A model generated the notes under the pieces. The model was given only the letters and a program-made list of their open reading frames with translations, searched no databases and was not told where the DNA came from. Positions 41,501 to 48,469 of a stretch of 64,000 nt of DNA are shown in pieces. The translations under genes were made by a program, and so were the position numbers. Within the stretch, counting starts at the first letter, position 1. Every line of letters starts with the position of its first letter. This stretch comes from Fragum whitleyi (Eukaryota > Mollusca > Bivalvia > Cardiida > Cardiidae): assembly GCA_948146395.1 (NCBI GenBank), contig OX411552.1:53618399-53682398 (forward strand). The letters run 5' to 3'.

Positions 41501-42873
41501 GTTGAGTTGTTACTCTAGATATATTTATCACATTTATCCTAATTCATGTTAAATAGCCGGTAAAGTGGGCATTTTACACTGGAGAGATATGTTACTTGAG
41601 GTATTTTTATAAATCATAGTGCCAACTGATTTCAGTCCCAGGCAAAGACGAGTCCGATTGTCAACCATCAAAATAGCCTTTCTAGGCTATTTTGATTGTC
41701 CACATTGGGACCAGTCTAACATGGCTTAGACTGGTAGCCGGCCGTCTGAAAAATACTCTGATTTACTGGGCTGCCAGCTTAGTCCCAAGCAGGATCTGGT
41801 CCAGAAATCAGTTGGCCCTTACTTATCCTTATACACATGTATGTTTAGGATCTACCATGATATTTTCCTTGAGGGACACTGATCTTGACCAAGTCTTCTA
41901 TTGAAAAATACGTTTTTAAGGTCAGTTGTCTCAGAGGAAATCTAGTAACAAATTCTTTTTGTCACTCATTGTGACTCCAAAAACTAAAGAAATGCCACAT
42001 TAAAGTTTGTTTAAATTTCATTGTATTTGGCGTTGTCTAAAGTTTGATCCTAAATATGAGTAAGAAAATCTTTTATTTGGTATACTGTTTTGTTCTTTAA
42101 AGACTTGGCTAGTGAATGATTTTGTTTACTTGTCTCCCATCGTACATTAATTTTCTCCTACCGAATATTTTTGTAAATATCGCGAGGGGGATTTCTTGTT
42201 AAAAGTAAGTAATTATTAGCAGAAACATACACAAAAACTATATTTTCACAAGTTAAATTATAAAAGTGAAATTATAGCTTTTGTTGTTCATGAAATGAAA
42301 TATCAATTGATGTTACTTGAAAAACAACTGTTATTCTTTTTCTTTAATGCATAAATGAGACAAAATACTATCTTAAAGCATGTCATTTTGCATTTGATTG
42401 CTACATGTATGCAATGGTCACTTTTGGTTGCTTAGATAACGTCAGATAGGCTGAAATGAAGGAAAGCGGGTGTAAATTTTTGTTAATTTCATTGGTCAGG
42501 GGCTGTGAGTTTATCAAAATGATAATATACAGTTTTTTCTTGAAAAACCACCAAAAAGCATTAAAGAAATCCCAATACTCACCTTTCAGGTGTTTTGTAG
42601 TAGATGAAAGAAAAGTTCAAAGTGACTGCAAAGTTACATTGAAAAATAGTTTGTTTAAAGTAAAAAAATAATGTGGGAAATAGAAAAATTGTTGTAACAA
42701 GCAACTTTGCCTTTTCTCACAATATTTTCTATTTTCATTAGATAGTTGTTTGGAAAGTTGATAAATTAAGGTGTCTTAACCGACTGTTCTTTCTTTCCAT
42801 TCTCATTTTTTAGGTTGAGGACAAGAAAGAAAAACGACAGGAAGCACAAAAATTCCACTTTGATGCCATGTGA
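17424..42873 (+). CDS. ITFG1: ITFG1 / T-cell immunomodulatory protein (TIP) homologue, 17 exons, complete
   Basis: Single-pass membrane protein with a luminal/extracellular FG-GAP-type beta-propeller region. Exons: 17424-17592, 21939-22166, 23253-23301, 23736-23807, 25366-25484, 26878-26936, 27807-27894, 28886-28974, 29565-29734, 30884-31034, 34539-34644, 35572-35615, 37380-37458, 38786-38904, 40779-40861, 41290-41407, 42814-42873. They total 1803 nt, 600 residues plus stop, close to the ~610 residues of vertebrate ITFG1. All junctions are GT/AG and phases agree throughout. Visible: signal peptide (residues 1-20); calcium-loop-like motifs DFNSDKHTD (41-49), DFDGDLYMD (95-103), DENGDMIPD, DLDGDLNVD, DFNLDGYPD (330-338), DLNDDGILD; family signatures PWGVNQPGP and SIIPNSQLVVIPYP; a transmembrane helix (about 553-575); and C-terminal KFHFDAM. 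Introns are packed with repeats, and several exon borders have decayed tandem copies. Confidence 0.95.
17660..17960. repeat. Dispersed repeat in ITFG1 intron 1 (SINE part plus inserted sequence)
   Basis: CATGCCCATATGAGCGACGC followed by AGAAGACGGCTGG resembles the segment at 25565-25605 and is the end of a minus-strand SINE-like repeat. From about 17742 it gives way to unrelated GC-richer sequence with poly-A/T runs. A related poly-A/GTAAA/poly-T block lies at 20570-20680. The open frames on both strands here have no family features. Confidence 0.4.
17966..19560. other. ITFG1 intron 1, unassigned part
   Basis: AT-rich intron sequence with one CpG-richer patch at about 18150-18240. No exon-like frame with splice sites and no clear repeat structure was seen. 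Confidence 0.35.
19669..19941 (+). CDS. Unidentified open frame, possible first exon, in ITFG1 intron 1
   Basis: A 90-codon frame begins in a favourable context (ggaATGGCG) with MAAAILSVTLTKCPHFAGLK, a leader-like stretch that could be a mitochondrial presequence or signal. Near codon 54 a good splice donor (CAGAAAG/GTGAGT, intron from about 19833) could end a shorter coding exon. Composition is less AT-rich than the flanks. I do not recognise the protein and see no partner exon on the plus strand before ITFG1 exon 2. It may be a nested gene's first exon, an alternative 5' exon, a gene fragment carried by a repeat, or chance. Confidence 0.2.
   Translation: MAAAILSVTLTKCPHFAGLKCLNSSPHATTMEGIWRKFHPAPEKGTRMTAVGQKGELVGALIRTEVVKLQSQYYPLPHIFEPVELKMSRT
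20062..20302. mobile_element. 241-bp MITE with TAA target duplication
   Basis: Ends TGCACTTGTCATTTGTAAC and (reverse complement) TGCACTAGTCATTTGTAAC are flanked by TAA on both sides (20059-20061, 20303-20305), a PIF/Harbinger-type target duplication. Near the left end a GTCATTTGTAACCACGG/CCCCAGCCC block is repeated directly. Long G/C runs inside. Non-coding. Confidence 0.75.
20690..20895 (-). repeat. tRNA-derived SINE, minus strand
   Basis: On the minus strand the head reads TTAGTTCATTTGGTAGAGCA (A-box-like). The body contains GTGAGACGGTGCTTTACACC. The same body occurs at 25560-25835. Confidence 0.55.
21395..21560 (+). repeat. tRNA-derived SINE-like repeat
   Basis: TACGTAGAGCGTCAGCCTCC resembles an A-box region and GAGTTTGATTCC a B box, about 35-40 bases apart. 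The remainder is not foldable as a complete tRNA. Confidence 0.45.
21939..22166 (+). CDS. ITFG1: ITFG1 exon 2: second calcium-loop motif
   Basis: Encodes TSVLVYLADPEETFQEILLV and DFDGDLYMDVLLIQ, then TVYWGKASS. Acceptor GTTTTCAG, donor CAAG/GTTGGT. Matches the propeller blade that in vertebrate ITFG1 contains the DYDGDSQMD motif. Confidence 0.93.
24060..24543 (+). repeat. Old, interrupted tandem-repeat element in intron 4
   Basis: Degenerate units with AAACTTTGCAGGAATGTTCC, ACTTGGCATGAATGTTCC and AAACTTTGCAAGAATGTACC. It is cut at its right side by element H3. Confidence 0.5.
24544..25231 (+). mobile_element. Tandem-repeat element H3 (pearl/Helentron-like)
   Basis: TTTTTTAGCTCCACTGG start with a foldable AGCTCCA...TGGAGTT, then CGTCC words, then units with GATCCTTGGGTGACC (24686, 24836, 25001). 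The 3' end has TGTGGAGC (inverted copy of GCTCCAC), hairpin AGCCATTTATGGCT and TTCTAGTTT. A 5'-truncated copy of the same family is H6 at 43604-44259. Confidence 0.7.
25560..25835 (-). repeat. tRNA-derived SINE, minus strand
   Basis: On the minus strand the head reads TCTCAGTCAGTAAAGCACC (A-box-like), and GGGTCAGATTCCC lies at B-box distance. Body shared with 20690-20895. Located in ITFG1 intron 5. Confidence 0.6.
26378..26475. repeat. Dispersed hairpin repeat (family G)
   Basis: Imperfect inverted repeat around CAGTGTAGACTAATATCAGC. The family consensus pairs TAGACTAAGATCAGCCTGCA with its reverse complement. Related copies: 27575-27700, 35355-35490, 62298-62372, and weaker ones at 21715-21780 and 52540-52590. 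Confidence 0.5.
27140..27262 (+). repeat. SINE body fragment in intron 6
   Basis: AGCAGCTAGAGGCTCAGAAA, GAATGGTGTGGTAG and CCTGCAATAAGACTCAAATA match the body of the SINEs at 28120-28356 and 31690-31840. Confidence 0.5.
27575..27700. repeat. Dispersed hairpin repeat (family G)
   Basis: TATAGACTTAGATCAGCCTG pairs with the downstream AGAATGATCTTAGTCTA around GCACAGATGTGC. Intron 6 of ITFG1. Confidence 0.6.
27917..28055. mobile_element. Palindromic MITE-like element P, copy 2
   Basis: Outer ends CTACATTCAGGATGACCAAA and TTTGATCATCCTGAACGCAG pair. The inner arms around TTATACCCCACATTGCATGC and GCCGGGTATAATTGG also pair. Same family as copies at 3085-3217 and 61013-61138. Lies in ITFG1 intron 7. 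Confidence 0.7.
28120..28356 (+). repeat. tRNA-derived SINE
   Basis: Typical B box GGGTTCGATCCCCG at 28132. The body contains GGCTGGAGGCTAGGAAAGAA and GGTGCTCCAGCCGCCGC. The 3' end is GCGGCATTAAACTCCATTC followed by (AATC)n. The A-box part is missing or diverged. Confidence 0.7.
28778..28860 (+). pseudogene. Decayed tandem copy of ITFG1 exon 8
   Basis: After an intact acceptor (ATATTTTAG) the sequence reads DESLNIDIIGHVCVDYYCKE, parallel to the true exon 8 product DGDLNVDILVPVCVDSNCEE starting 108 bases later. In the same frame a TAA (28846-28848) replaces the leucine codon TTA, and no donor GT survives after TATTATCAT. Probably not spliced in; if it were used it would truncate the protein. 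Confidence 0.85.
28886..28974 (+). CDS. ITFG1: ITFG1 exon 8 (functional copy)
   Basis: Completes the DLDGDLNVD loop with exon 7 and encodes VCVDSNCEESLVLLYYHDQ. Acceptor ATTCTAG, donor CAA/GTATGT. The cysteine pair corresponds to the CEDKNC segment of vertebrate ITFG1. Confidence 0.93.
29565..29734 (+). CDS. ITFG1: ITFG1 exon 9: conserved GDFNLDGYPD blade
   Basis: Contains LPIALRVGDFNLDGYPDFLA, the strongest family signature in the gene, and an NIT glycosylation sequon at the end. Acceptor ATTACAG, donor ACAAG/GTATGT. Confidence 0.95.
29862..30037. mobile_element. ~176-bp MITE with TA flanks
   Basis: Inverted ends CGGTCAAACCTG and CAGGTTTGAC with TA on both sides (Tc1/mariner-like target). 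The interior has repeated GCTTGCTTTATACAGGT-type words. Intron 9 of ITFG1. Confidence 0.65.
30678..30883 (+). pseudogene. Two decayed tandem copies of ITFG1 exon 10
   Basis: Upstream of true exon 10 (30884) two partial copies follow acceptor-like TTTCAG at 30677 and 30771. The second reads SHLYIFCNEEYKGGCAGF then TGA, parallel to the real SHLYRAVILYNEECKGGCAG. The first keeps GGCTGTTGCACAGGGTTTGA. Both run on into ACTATA-GACTGGAATACCTA and a shared GCTCTGAAT block, so exon plus flanking intron was copied. Confidence 0.8.
30884..31034 (+). CDS. ITFG1: ITFG1 exon 10 (functional copy)
   Basis: Encodes SHLYRAVILYNEECKGGCAG to LPAFYDLNDD, joining exon 11 GILDVIVNSKD to complete a DLNDDGILD loop. 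Donor GATGAT/GTGAGT. Confidence 0.93.
31690..31840 (+). repeat. SINE fragment cut by element H4
   Basis: The body GCTGGAGGCTCAGAAACGAT, ACACTGGTAAGAGAAATAGC and AATCCCTGGTTATGTACTC matches other SINEs here. Its 3' end is replaced at 31841 by the T-run of H4, consistent with H4 inserting into it. Confidence 0.6.
31841..34190 (+). mobile_element. Tandem-repeat element H4 (pearl/Helentron-like), 2.35 kb
   Basis: TTTTT then the near-perfect hairpin AGCTCACCTGAGCAC GAA GTGCTCATGTGAGCT, then CGTCC/GTCCG words, then eleven tandem units. CTACAGACTT (or variant) lies at 32131, 32296, 32462, 32627, 32793, 32958, 33125, 33290, 33455, 33616 and 33776, period ~165. Neighbouring units alternate between two types, giving a ~331-bp higher-order repeat. 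The 3' end has CTCAGGTGAG (inverted copy of CTCACCTGAG), hairpin GGGCCAACGGCCC and CTCTTGTTT. Non-coding; fills most of ITFG1 intron 10. Confidence 0.85.
34191..34538 (+). pseudogene. Decayed partial copies of the ITFG1 exon 11 start
   Basis: TTTTAGATGTGATGGTCAA (34234) and TTTTATATGTGATAGCCAAC (34502) resemble the true exon 11 sequence TTTTAGACGTGATAGTCAAC (34544). AAAATCAATAT recurs after each intronic copy. They look like two old partial duplications directly upstream of exon 11. Confidence 0.55.
34539..34644 (+). CDS. ITFG1: ITFG1 exon 11
   Basis: Begins GGC ATT TTA GAC and encodes GILDVIVNSKD, then PRMNVLKHQFVDDACFIKVM, matching the ILDIVVLSKGY...ADAYFVKVIV region of vertebrate ITFG1. 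Acceptor ATTACAG, donor ATGG/GTAAGA. Confidence 0.92.
35355..35490. repeat. Dispersed hairpin repeat (family G)
   Basis: TATAAACTAAGTTCAGCCCA pairs imperfectly with GTGCAGTCTAAGCTTAGCCTA across ACACAGTTGTGC. Same family as 27575-27700. Confidence 0.5.
35572..35615 (+). CDS. ITFG1: ITFG1 exon 12 (44-nt mini-exon)
   Basis: Encodes VSGLCNYDCPSGRK, matching the conserved LSGLCSNDCP segment. Acceptor TTTTCACAG, donor GAAAG/GTAATA. Homology to repeat H5 begins only five bases into the following intron. Confidence 0.92.
35618..36775 (+). mobile_element. Tandem-repeat element H5 (same family as H8), 5'-truncated
   Basis: Recognisable from AGACGGGACGTATTATGGG at 35621, i.e. the second arm of the family's 5' hairpin. 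Six units follow (CTTGTCCGGA at 35840, 35996, 36152, 36308, 36464, 36619; period 155-156). The 3' end has GACGGGCGTAT (inverted 5' end) and TTGGTACCTTGTTT. The family's intact 5' hairpin is seen in H8. Fills most of ITFG1 intron 12. Confidence 0.8.
37217..37272. repeat. Perfect-stem hairpin repeat
   Basis: CGAAACAGTTGTAACTGCC pairs with GGCAGTTACAACTGTTTTG across a 12-base loop. GGCAGTTACAACAT recurs at 37331 and a related GGCAGTTACAAGTGTTTCAC lies at 46821, so this is a dispersed element. It is just upstream of ITFG1 exon 13. Confidence 0.65.
37380..37458 (+). CDS. ITFG1: ITFG1 exon 13
   Basis: Encodes PWGVNQPGPVIRYETIDLHG, matching the family signature PFGVNQPGP. Acceptor TTTTCAG, donor GTAG/GTATGT. 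Intron 13 (37459-38785) contains a decayed family-A foldback copy at about 37690-37870. Confidence 0.94.
38786..38904 (+). CDS. ITFG1: ITFG1 exon 14 (first unit of an 18-copy array)
   Basis: Encodes TQMTQSAYLQLQLPYIVFGL then GQTPNFVDKLEVGIPTNTS, matching LSQSAHLALQLPYNVLGLG. Acceptor TTGCAG, donor ATCG/GTTAGT. The last 33 bases, the donor and some intron are repeated 17 more times downstream. Confidence 0.93.
38872..39877 (+). repeat. 18-copy tandem array of ITFG1 exon-14 end plus splice donor
   Basis: The unit starts AAACTAGAAGTTGGTATACC, runs through ACTAATACATCG/GTTAGTAT and then has one of two linkers. Unit starts: 38872 (the real exon), 38930, 38982, 39034, 39092, 39150, 39208, 39266, 39324, 39376, 39428, 39480, 39538, 39596, 39648, 39706, 39758, 39816. 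Short units (52 bp) keep AATTTGTAGAT, which is exon sequence. Long units (58 bp) have GATGTGTATTTTCTCTT, which is intron-like. Linker order: L S S L L L L L S S S L L S L S L. Every unit keeps a GTTAGT donor. Neither length is a multiple of three, and in-frame stops follow the first donor. Confidence 0.95.
40779..40861 (+). CDS. ITFG1: ITFG1 exon 15
   Basis: Encodes IRRTKSWSSIIPNSQLVVIP then YPIDKPS, matching SIRKQEWTAIIPNSQLIVIPYP. Acceptor CTTTTCAG, donor CTAG/GTAAGG. This is the exon to which the real exon-14 donor must splice across the array. Confidence 0.95.
41290..41407 (+). CDS. ITFG1: ITFG1 exon 16: transmembrane segment
   Basis: Encodes SWTNKLFVTPSR followed by MLLTGAALLGTCGFIAGIVG and ILHWRDR: a single membrane-spanning helix followed by basic cytosolic residues. 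Donor ATAGG/GTGAGT. Confidence 0.95.
41455..41605 (+). pseudogene. Two tandem copies of the ITFG1 exon-16 end and following intron
   Basis: The end of exon 16 (GCTGGTATAGTTGGCATTTT to GGAGAGATAGG) recurs at 41465-41504 and again at 41556-41592, each preceded by the intron words CCTAATTCATGTT. The donor GTGAGT has become TTGAGT in the first copy and is lost (ATGTTACTTG) in the second. Period about 88 bases. Confidence 0.85.
42225..42570. mobile_element. Foldback element family A, decayed copy
   Basis: ATATTTTCACAAGTTAAATT, TATAGCTTTTGTTGTTCATG, AATGAAATATCAATTGATG and GATAACGTCAGATAGGCTG align with 9180-9440. Intron 16 of ITFG1. Confidence 0.6.
42814..42873 (+). CDS. ITFG1: ITFG1 exon 17: C-terminus
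   Basis: Encodes VEDKKEKRQEAQKFHFDAM and stop TGA, nearly the vertebrate C-terminus (EKRQEAHRFHFDAM). Acceptor TTTTTTAG. A possible polyadenylation signal AATAAA lies at 43157-43162. Confidence 0.96.
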   Translation, partial: VEDKKEKRQEAQKFHFDAM

Positions 42874-43603
42874 AAGTTTATAGAGATGAAGATTTCTGTG
42901 ATATGAGAATCAACATTCCTGGAGTTTTTGTGAGAGTCCATGAACTAGAACTAGGAATTTGGCTTCAAGATGGATCAAGTCTAGTCTGTGATATTCAAAC
43001 TTTTGGACAAACAAACTCTACATTGCTCTTTTCCTTAAAGGCCTTTACTGGCAGAGGTTTAAGAGCCCTTGCTTGTCTCAGTTATAAAAAAAACTTGTCA
43101 TCTGATATCTATATGTAAAAGCAATGATTAAAAGTCTTCCAAGAAATAGACCAGTAAATAAATTAATCTTTTACAAAATAATACAATTCAAGAATGTCCA
43201 AGTTTGGGATAAACCAAGAACTATTCAGTGTTGTTCCAGTCAACTGAAAGACCATATTGTATAAAAATACTCATAGTGTTGAACAAAATTGGGATGTAAA
43301 GATGTGTTTTTGTGTTAATTGATTTAAGGTTATTGAATTTAAATAAGAATGAATAGTGTTGGACTTGGCCTTTCCACAGAGTTGTCAATTATATTTTTTC
43401 AAGTATAAGTTCGTAGGCTTATAAAATTCGAGTACTCGTATAATTGTGCAATAGGTGGTGTTTATAACTATGAAATATACAAGTGTGAACATTTTGAAAT
43501 TGGCATTTAAAACCATTCTAGATTGCTTTCTCATGCCATTCAAACTTCTCATTCAAAATGCTCCAAAAATCATTCAAAAATCTCTAAAATTGATAGAAAA
43601 TAC
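42874..43603. other. ITFG1 3' UTR and spacer
   Basis: Sequence after the stop includes the AATAAA at 43157. No other gene or clear repeat before H6. Confidence 0.4.
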
Positions 43604-44259
43604 TTGCGCGTGGGCGTGGCTAATTTCCAAATATGGTAAAGAGGGAGTTTTCTCAGATTCTAATTGATTGATACCAATCAAATTTTACATGAATGATCCT
43701 TGGGTGACCCTTTATCAGTCTACTAAAAATTATTTTGATTAGATGAAAAATATGTATTTTATGGGCTGAGGCCATTTCTCTTTATGTTAAATAGTGTAAA
43801 CTTTCAAATTGATTTTATCAGAATAAAATTGATGGATATCAACCAAATTTCACTTGAATGATCCTTGGGTGACCGGTAATCAGTCTAAAAAAATTATTGT
43901 GATCGGATGAAAAATATGTATTTTATGGGCGTAGGTCATTTCTCAATATGTTTTATAGTGAAAACTTTGAAAATCATATTCTCAGAATGTAACAGATGAA
44001 TATCAATCAAACTTCATTAGTTTGATCTTTGGGTGACCGACCAACTATCATGCAGCCAAAAATTATTGTGATTGGATGAAAAATATTTCTTTTATGGGTA
44101 AAGATCAATTTTCTATTTGTTATAAAGTGGAAACTTTGAAAATCATCTTCAACATCAGTAGAACCCAAATTATCTTAAAATCTAGTCAAAACTTTGGTTT
44201 GCTATTACAAGAATTTCAAGCCTGTGGGGCGACTCAATCCATTCATGGCTTTTTAGTTC
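43604..44259 (+). mobile_element. Tandem-repeat element H6, 5'-truncated copy of the H3 family
   Basis: Enters at GGGCGTGGCTAATTTCCAAA and has units with GATCCTTGGGTGACC. It ends with GCCTGTGGGGCGAC, CCATTCATGGCTTTTTAGTT like H3 (25190-25231). The 5' hairpin and TCCG stretch are absent. Confidence 0.7.
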
Positions 44260-45443
44260 AAAACATTCTATATAACCTTGAGCTTGTGCTTGAACTTTCC
44301 AACTATTTCATGAGGAATAATTATTTAGTGGCATACATTTAGCAACTTAGACATCCACACAGTTAATTTAGAATGTTCTCCATCACAATTGAGCTTGTGT
44401 GACTGCTTCCAACAATTTCATGTGGGGGTGATGTACAAACATTGAGCAGCCTGGATGGATACACAGTGTATTATATAAACCCTGTAACTATTTACGGAAA
44501 CTTTCAGTCAGTAAATGGAGAATATATGTTTGTGTTTTGAAATTTCAATGTTGTCTGGTCGATGTTGGTAGAATTTATCATGATGAGGCTCTGCTGAGTC
44601 ATGATCATTTCAAGCAGCTATGACCAGATAACATTGATATTTTAAGACACTTACATGTCATTCTATTTATCATGCAAATCATTTTTCAGTGCTTAATTAT
44701 AACAAACTCTTAAAAATCCAAGAAATTCAGGTAAAAGTGTATGCAAATCGTTTCTAAAGATAAACTACCTGATATCATGTTATATTATCAGACAGGTGAT
44801 ATCAGGTCAATACAGGCTTCATTGACTAATAAAAGTATATATCTACAAAGCACAAAGTGAGGACTCTGATCAAACTATGCAGATGTACCAACTGATCAGT
44901 CTTATATTTGCTCATGTGGAATTATGTCAAGCAAAATGCTTAAATTGTATATTATTTTGCAGTTTATTATCTGCCTGTGGCTAGATAATGTCTACAAAAT
45001 CTGATAAAAAATATATTTTCATTGGCTTCTATCCTATTTGAGGTCGAAGGTTGAAATTGGATAAGATTTTTGTCATGTCAAGAAAGTAAGAGTCATTTGT
45101 CAAACTCTAGAACAAATTTAGAACTTATTTTGTAAAATCTCTCAAGTCTGAAAGTTTACCCCAAATCTGAACATATAAGATGACTCAAAGATAATTCAAG
45201 TTACAAAAACCATAATATGACTCTCATCAGTGACATGCATTAGGTCAAAGCTATATGAAAAATAATCAAGGTCATCTATCCATCAAAAAAAATCAAACTA
45301 AAAAATTAATGAATTTTGTGTGCCTTTAATGGGTCATTCATCTTATGTCTATTTATTATTTATTGTTTTTTCCTATGTTAAAGAAATTAATAAATGGGTG
45401 ATTGAGAATCAGAAATTGAGAAGATTTGTTACTGAACTTCTGA
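44260..45443. other. Gene-free spacer between convergent genes
   Basis: AT-rich. One small palindrome at about 44768-44811 (ACCTGATATCA ... TGATATCAGGT). No coding signal. Confidence 0.4.
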
Positions 45444-46343
45444 TTTATGGCTCCAATGGCCAAAGGCCAGCAAGCTATTGTCATGGTAGAGAGTCTGTCG
45501 TGTGTGCGTCTGGTCGTAAAATTTTCTTTAAACATCTTCGCCTCCTAAACCAATGGGTGGATTTTGACGAAACTTTGCCAGAATATTCCTTGGGTGACCC
45601 TCTTTTAAAGTTGTTCAAGAAATTTGGATTGACCCCCCCCAAATATAGGCGTGGCAGGGTGGGGCTTATTTTGAGCCTGACATCTTTGATTGACATGAAC
45701 CATTGGGCTGAGAGAAATGAAACTTTACCAGATTGTACCTTTGGTGACCCTCTTCTTTAGTTGGTCAAGAAATTTTGATTGACTCCATATATTTGCATGG
45801 CAGGGTGGGGCTTATTTGAGCCCTAAATCTTTGAATGGCATCTCCACCTGAACTACCAGGCCAATTTGAATGAAACTTGTCAACACCCTTTTGAAAAATT
45901 GTTTGCAAAATTTTGATTATCTGATAAATAGGGGCGTGGCAGGGCAGGGCTTATTTTTAGTCTTCTGAGTAATGAATGGGTGGGTAGGGTCTATTATAAA
46001 TTTAAATTCTTGGAATAATATCTCCTCCTCGCCAATTGGGCAAATGTGAATGACCCTTTGCCTGAAAGTTACTTGGATGAGATCCACTGGTTCAATTAAA
46101 TTCAGATGAGCGGGTTAGGGCCATCCTGGCCCTCTCGTTCTTAAGTGATATCTTAATAGTTTTCTTCCATGTCATTTTACACATTAGTTATATGAGTTCA
46201 CTTCTGATAGCTTAGTATCGATTTTGAAAAAGTCAAAATTCCTGATGAATTTTGGTGAATTTCATTACCTTCTATTTCTGTCTTTCAAATCTTGAGATAT
46301 TTAAGCCAGTTGAGCGAGACAGGCCCTCTTGGGTCTCTTGTTT
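45444..46343 (+). mobile_element. Tandem-repeat element H7 (H1 family)
   Basis: TTTATGGCTCCAATGGCCAA with hairpin TGGCCAAAGGCCA, then GTCTG/CGTCTGGTCG, then units with CTTGGGTGACCCTC and GGCGTGGCAGGG. The 3' end has GCCAGTTGAGC (inverted GCTCCAATGGC), GGCCCTCTTGGGTC and TCTTGTTT. The open frame at 45320-45760 only reflects the repeat. Confidence 0.75.
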
Positions 46344-47167
46344 ATTACTGTCAGAAAATTTTTAATGACTGTTGTAACAATAAAATAATACTTGGCATGT
46401 GTTCACCATCACAAGAGCTATCTAGACTATTAAGGGTGGATAACTCTGAAAGCATTGTTGTAAGAGTGAAACCCGTAGTAAAGTTTAATTTTTTTGCATT
46501 ATCTAGCACCTGCAGAATATTAATACTCATTTTTTGTGTTTGGGAAGAAAACAATTTTAATGAATAATTTCTTTATTTTCCTCACTGATTCCTAGTGGTG
46601 GGCAATCAATTTCAAATCACAATCAATAATCGTTTTTTTAGTTGGAAGAGTAAATCAACTACTGATTGGTTGTACAATTGTTTTCTTAGGAATTAATACA
46701 GCACTCCCAGTATTCTATTGAAGAATAGAATGTGAAAGTTTTGTTAAAACTCATTACCTAAAGACTCCTCACGCAGATTTTTCTACTAACTTCATGGCTG
46801 AACATGAAACAAATATATAGGCAGTTACAAGTGTTTCACGCTAAGCCATCAAACATGTCGGTTTGGAAAACAATATATAATGACTTTCATTTATGTGTTG
46901 GGAACTGATTAACCGATTATGAAATTTCTTAGTCATTTTCACAATCGGAAACCCAAACCAATTGATTATCGATTTTAATCGATTCAACTGCGCATCACTA
47001 CAGTGATTCTCCCTTTATTTCAGGGGTTTCCAAAAGTAGGTTTATGTGGAATGGGTTCAGACTTTTTATTTTATTTTTGAAAAGGTTTAAGATAAGAGGT
47101 TTGATGCTAAATCAAATGAAAGTAAAATCATCATTCTTCTATTCAAAGGTCAGTAATATCAACAGTC
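46344..47167. other. Gene-free spacer with a hairpin-repeat fragment
   Basis: AT-rich. A fragment near 46815-46850 (GGCAGTTACAAGTGTTTCAC) matches the hairpin element at 37217-37272. TCAATCGATTAATCG-type words near 46600-46990 may belong to an old palindromic repeat. No coding signal. Confidence 0.4.
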
Positions 47168-48343
47168 AACAAGGTGCCAAATTGTCACAAGATACGCCTG
47201 TCACACTGCTTAGTATTAACTGGGGGTTTGAATAGAACTGAGGTTATTTTGAATGAATATTTTTTGTCATGTTTTGTGTAGAGAGACAGATGGACAAAGG
47301 TAAGACTCCAGACAAAGAAGTGGACGCCATCCAAACGCCCGGATGCCAAACATCACAGGTGATCTCAGAAAATAGGCCAGGTAGAAGTATGGTAGCACTG
47401 CACTCCCCCTTGGTAAGATCTATACACCCATGAAGTTTCATGATCCTAGCTATTATACTTTTAGAGATATACTCTGGACAAGATTCTAGTATGAAAAACA
47501 GCAATGGGCAATAACTCAAAAAATAGGCCAGGTAGAATTATGGTTCTTGTACACTGCACTCCCCCTTGATGACATCTATACACCCATGAAGTTTCATGAT
47601 CCTAGCTATTATACTTTTACAGATATACTTCGGACAAGATTCAAGTCTGAAAAACGACAAAGGGCAATAACTCAAAAATAGGTCAGGAAGAATTATGGTT
47701 ATTGTACACTGCACTCCCCCTTGGTGAGATCTATACACCCATGCAGTTTCATGATCCTAGCTATTATACTTTTAGAGATATACTCCGGACAAGATTCAAG
47801 TCTAAAAACAACAAAGGGCAATAACTCAAAAAATAGGCCAGGAAGAGTTATGGTTCTTGTGCACTGCACTCCCCCTTGGTGAGATCTATACACCCATGAA
47901 GTTTCATGATCCTACCTATTATACTTTTAGAGATGTACTTCGGACAAATTTCTGATATGAAAAACAACAAAGGACAATAACTAAAAAAATAGGCCAGGTA
48001 GAGTTATGGTTCTTGTGCACTGCACTCCCCCTTGGTGAGATCTATACACCCATGAAGTTTCATGATCCTAGCTATCATACTTTAAGAGATATACTCCGGA
48101 CAAGATTCAAGTCTGAAAAACAACAAAGGGCAATAACTTAAAAAATAGGCCAGTTAGAGTTATGGTTCTTGTGCACTGCACTCTGTAATGATGAGAAGAA
48201 TACAATTGCCAAGTTTGAAGTCCATCGGACTTCAAGTGACAGAGTTATGCTCCAGACAAAGAAGTGGACGCCACGGGACGCCCGTACGCCAGACACCACG
48301 GTTGATCCCATAATACGTCCCGTCTTCGACGGGCGTATAAAAA
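47168..48343 (-). mobile_element. Tandem-repeat element H8 (H5 family), full-length, minus strand
   Basis: On the minus strand: TTTTT, perfect hairpin TACGCCCGTC GAA GACGGGACGTA (plus 48313-48338), then ATTATGGGATCAACCGTGG, then about seven units with TATAATAGCTAGGATCATGA and CTCACCAAGGGGGAGTGCAG. The 3' end is GACAGGCGTAT, TTGTGACAATTTGGCACC and TTGTT at 47168. It is the inverted partner of H5, about 12 kb away. Confidence 0.85.
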
Positions 48344-48469
48344 GTGATGTTTAATTTACAGCAAACATGGACAGTCTTTATTTACTGGGAGGAAAGTACA
48401 AGATGGAATATATAGAAAAATATGTTAACAAAAATAATTTATTTATAAATAACTTGTCTATGGTACAAA

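Noticed and set aside
47244..47893. Series of similar minus-strand frames starting MYRSHQGGV or related
   Set aside because: Artefact of the ~156-bp units of element H8.
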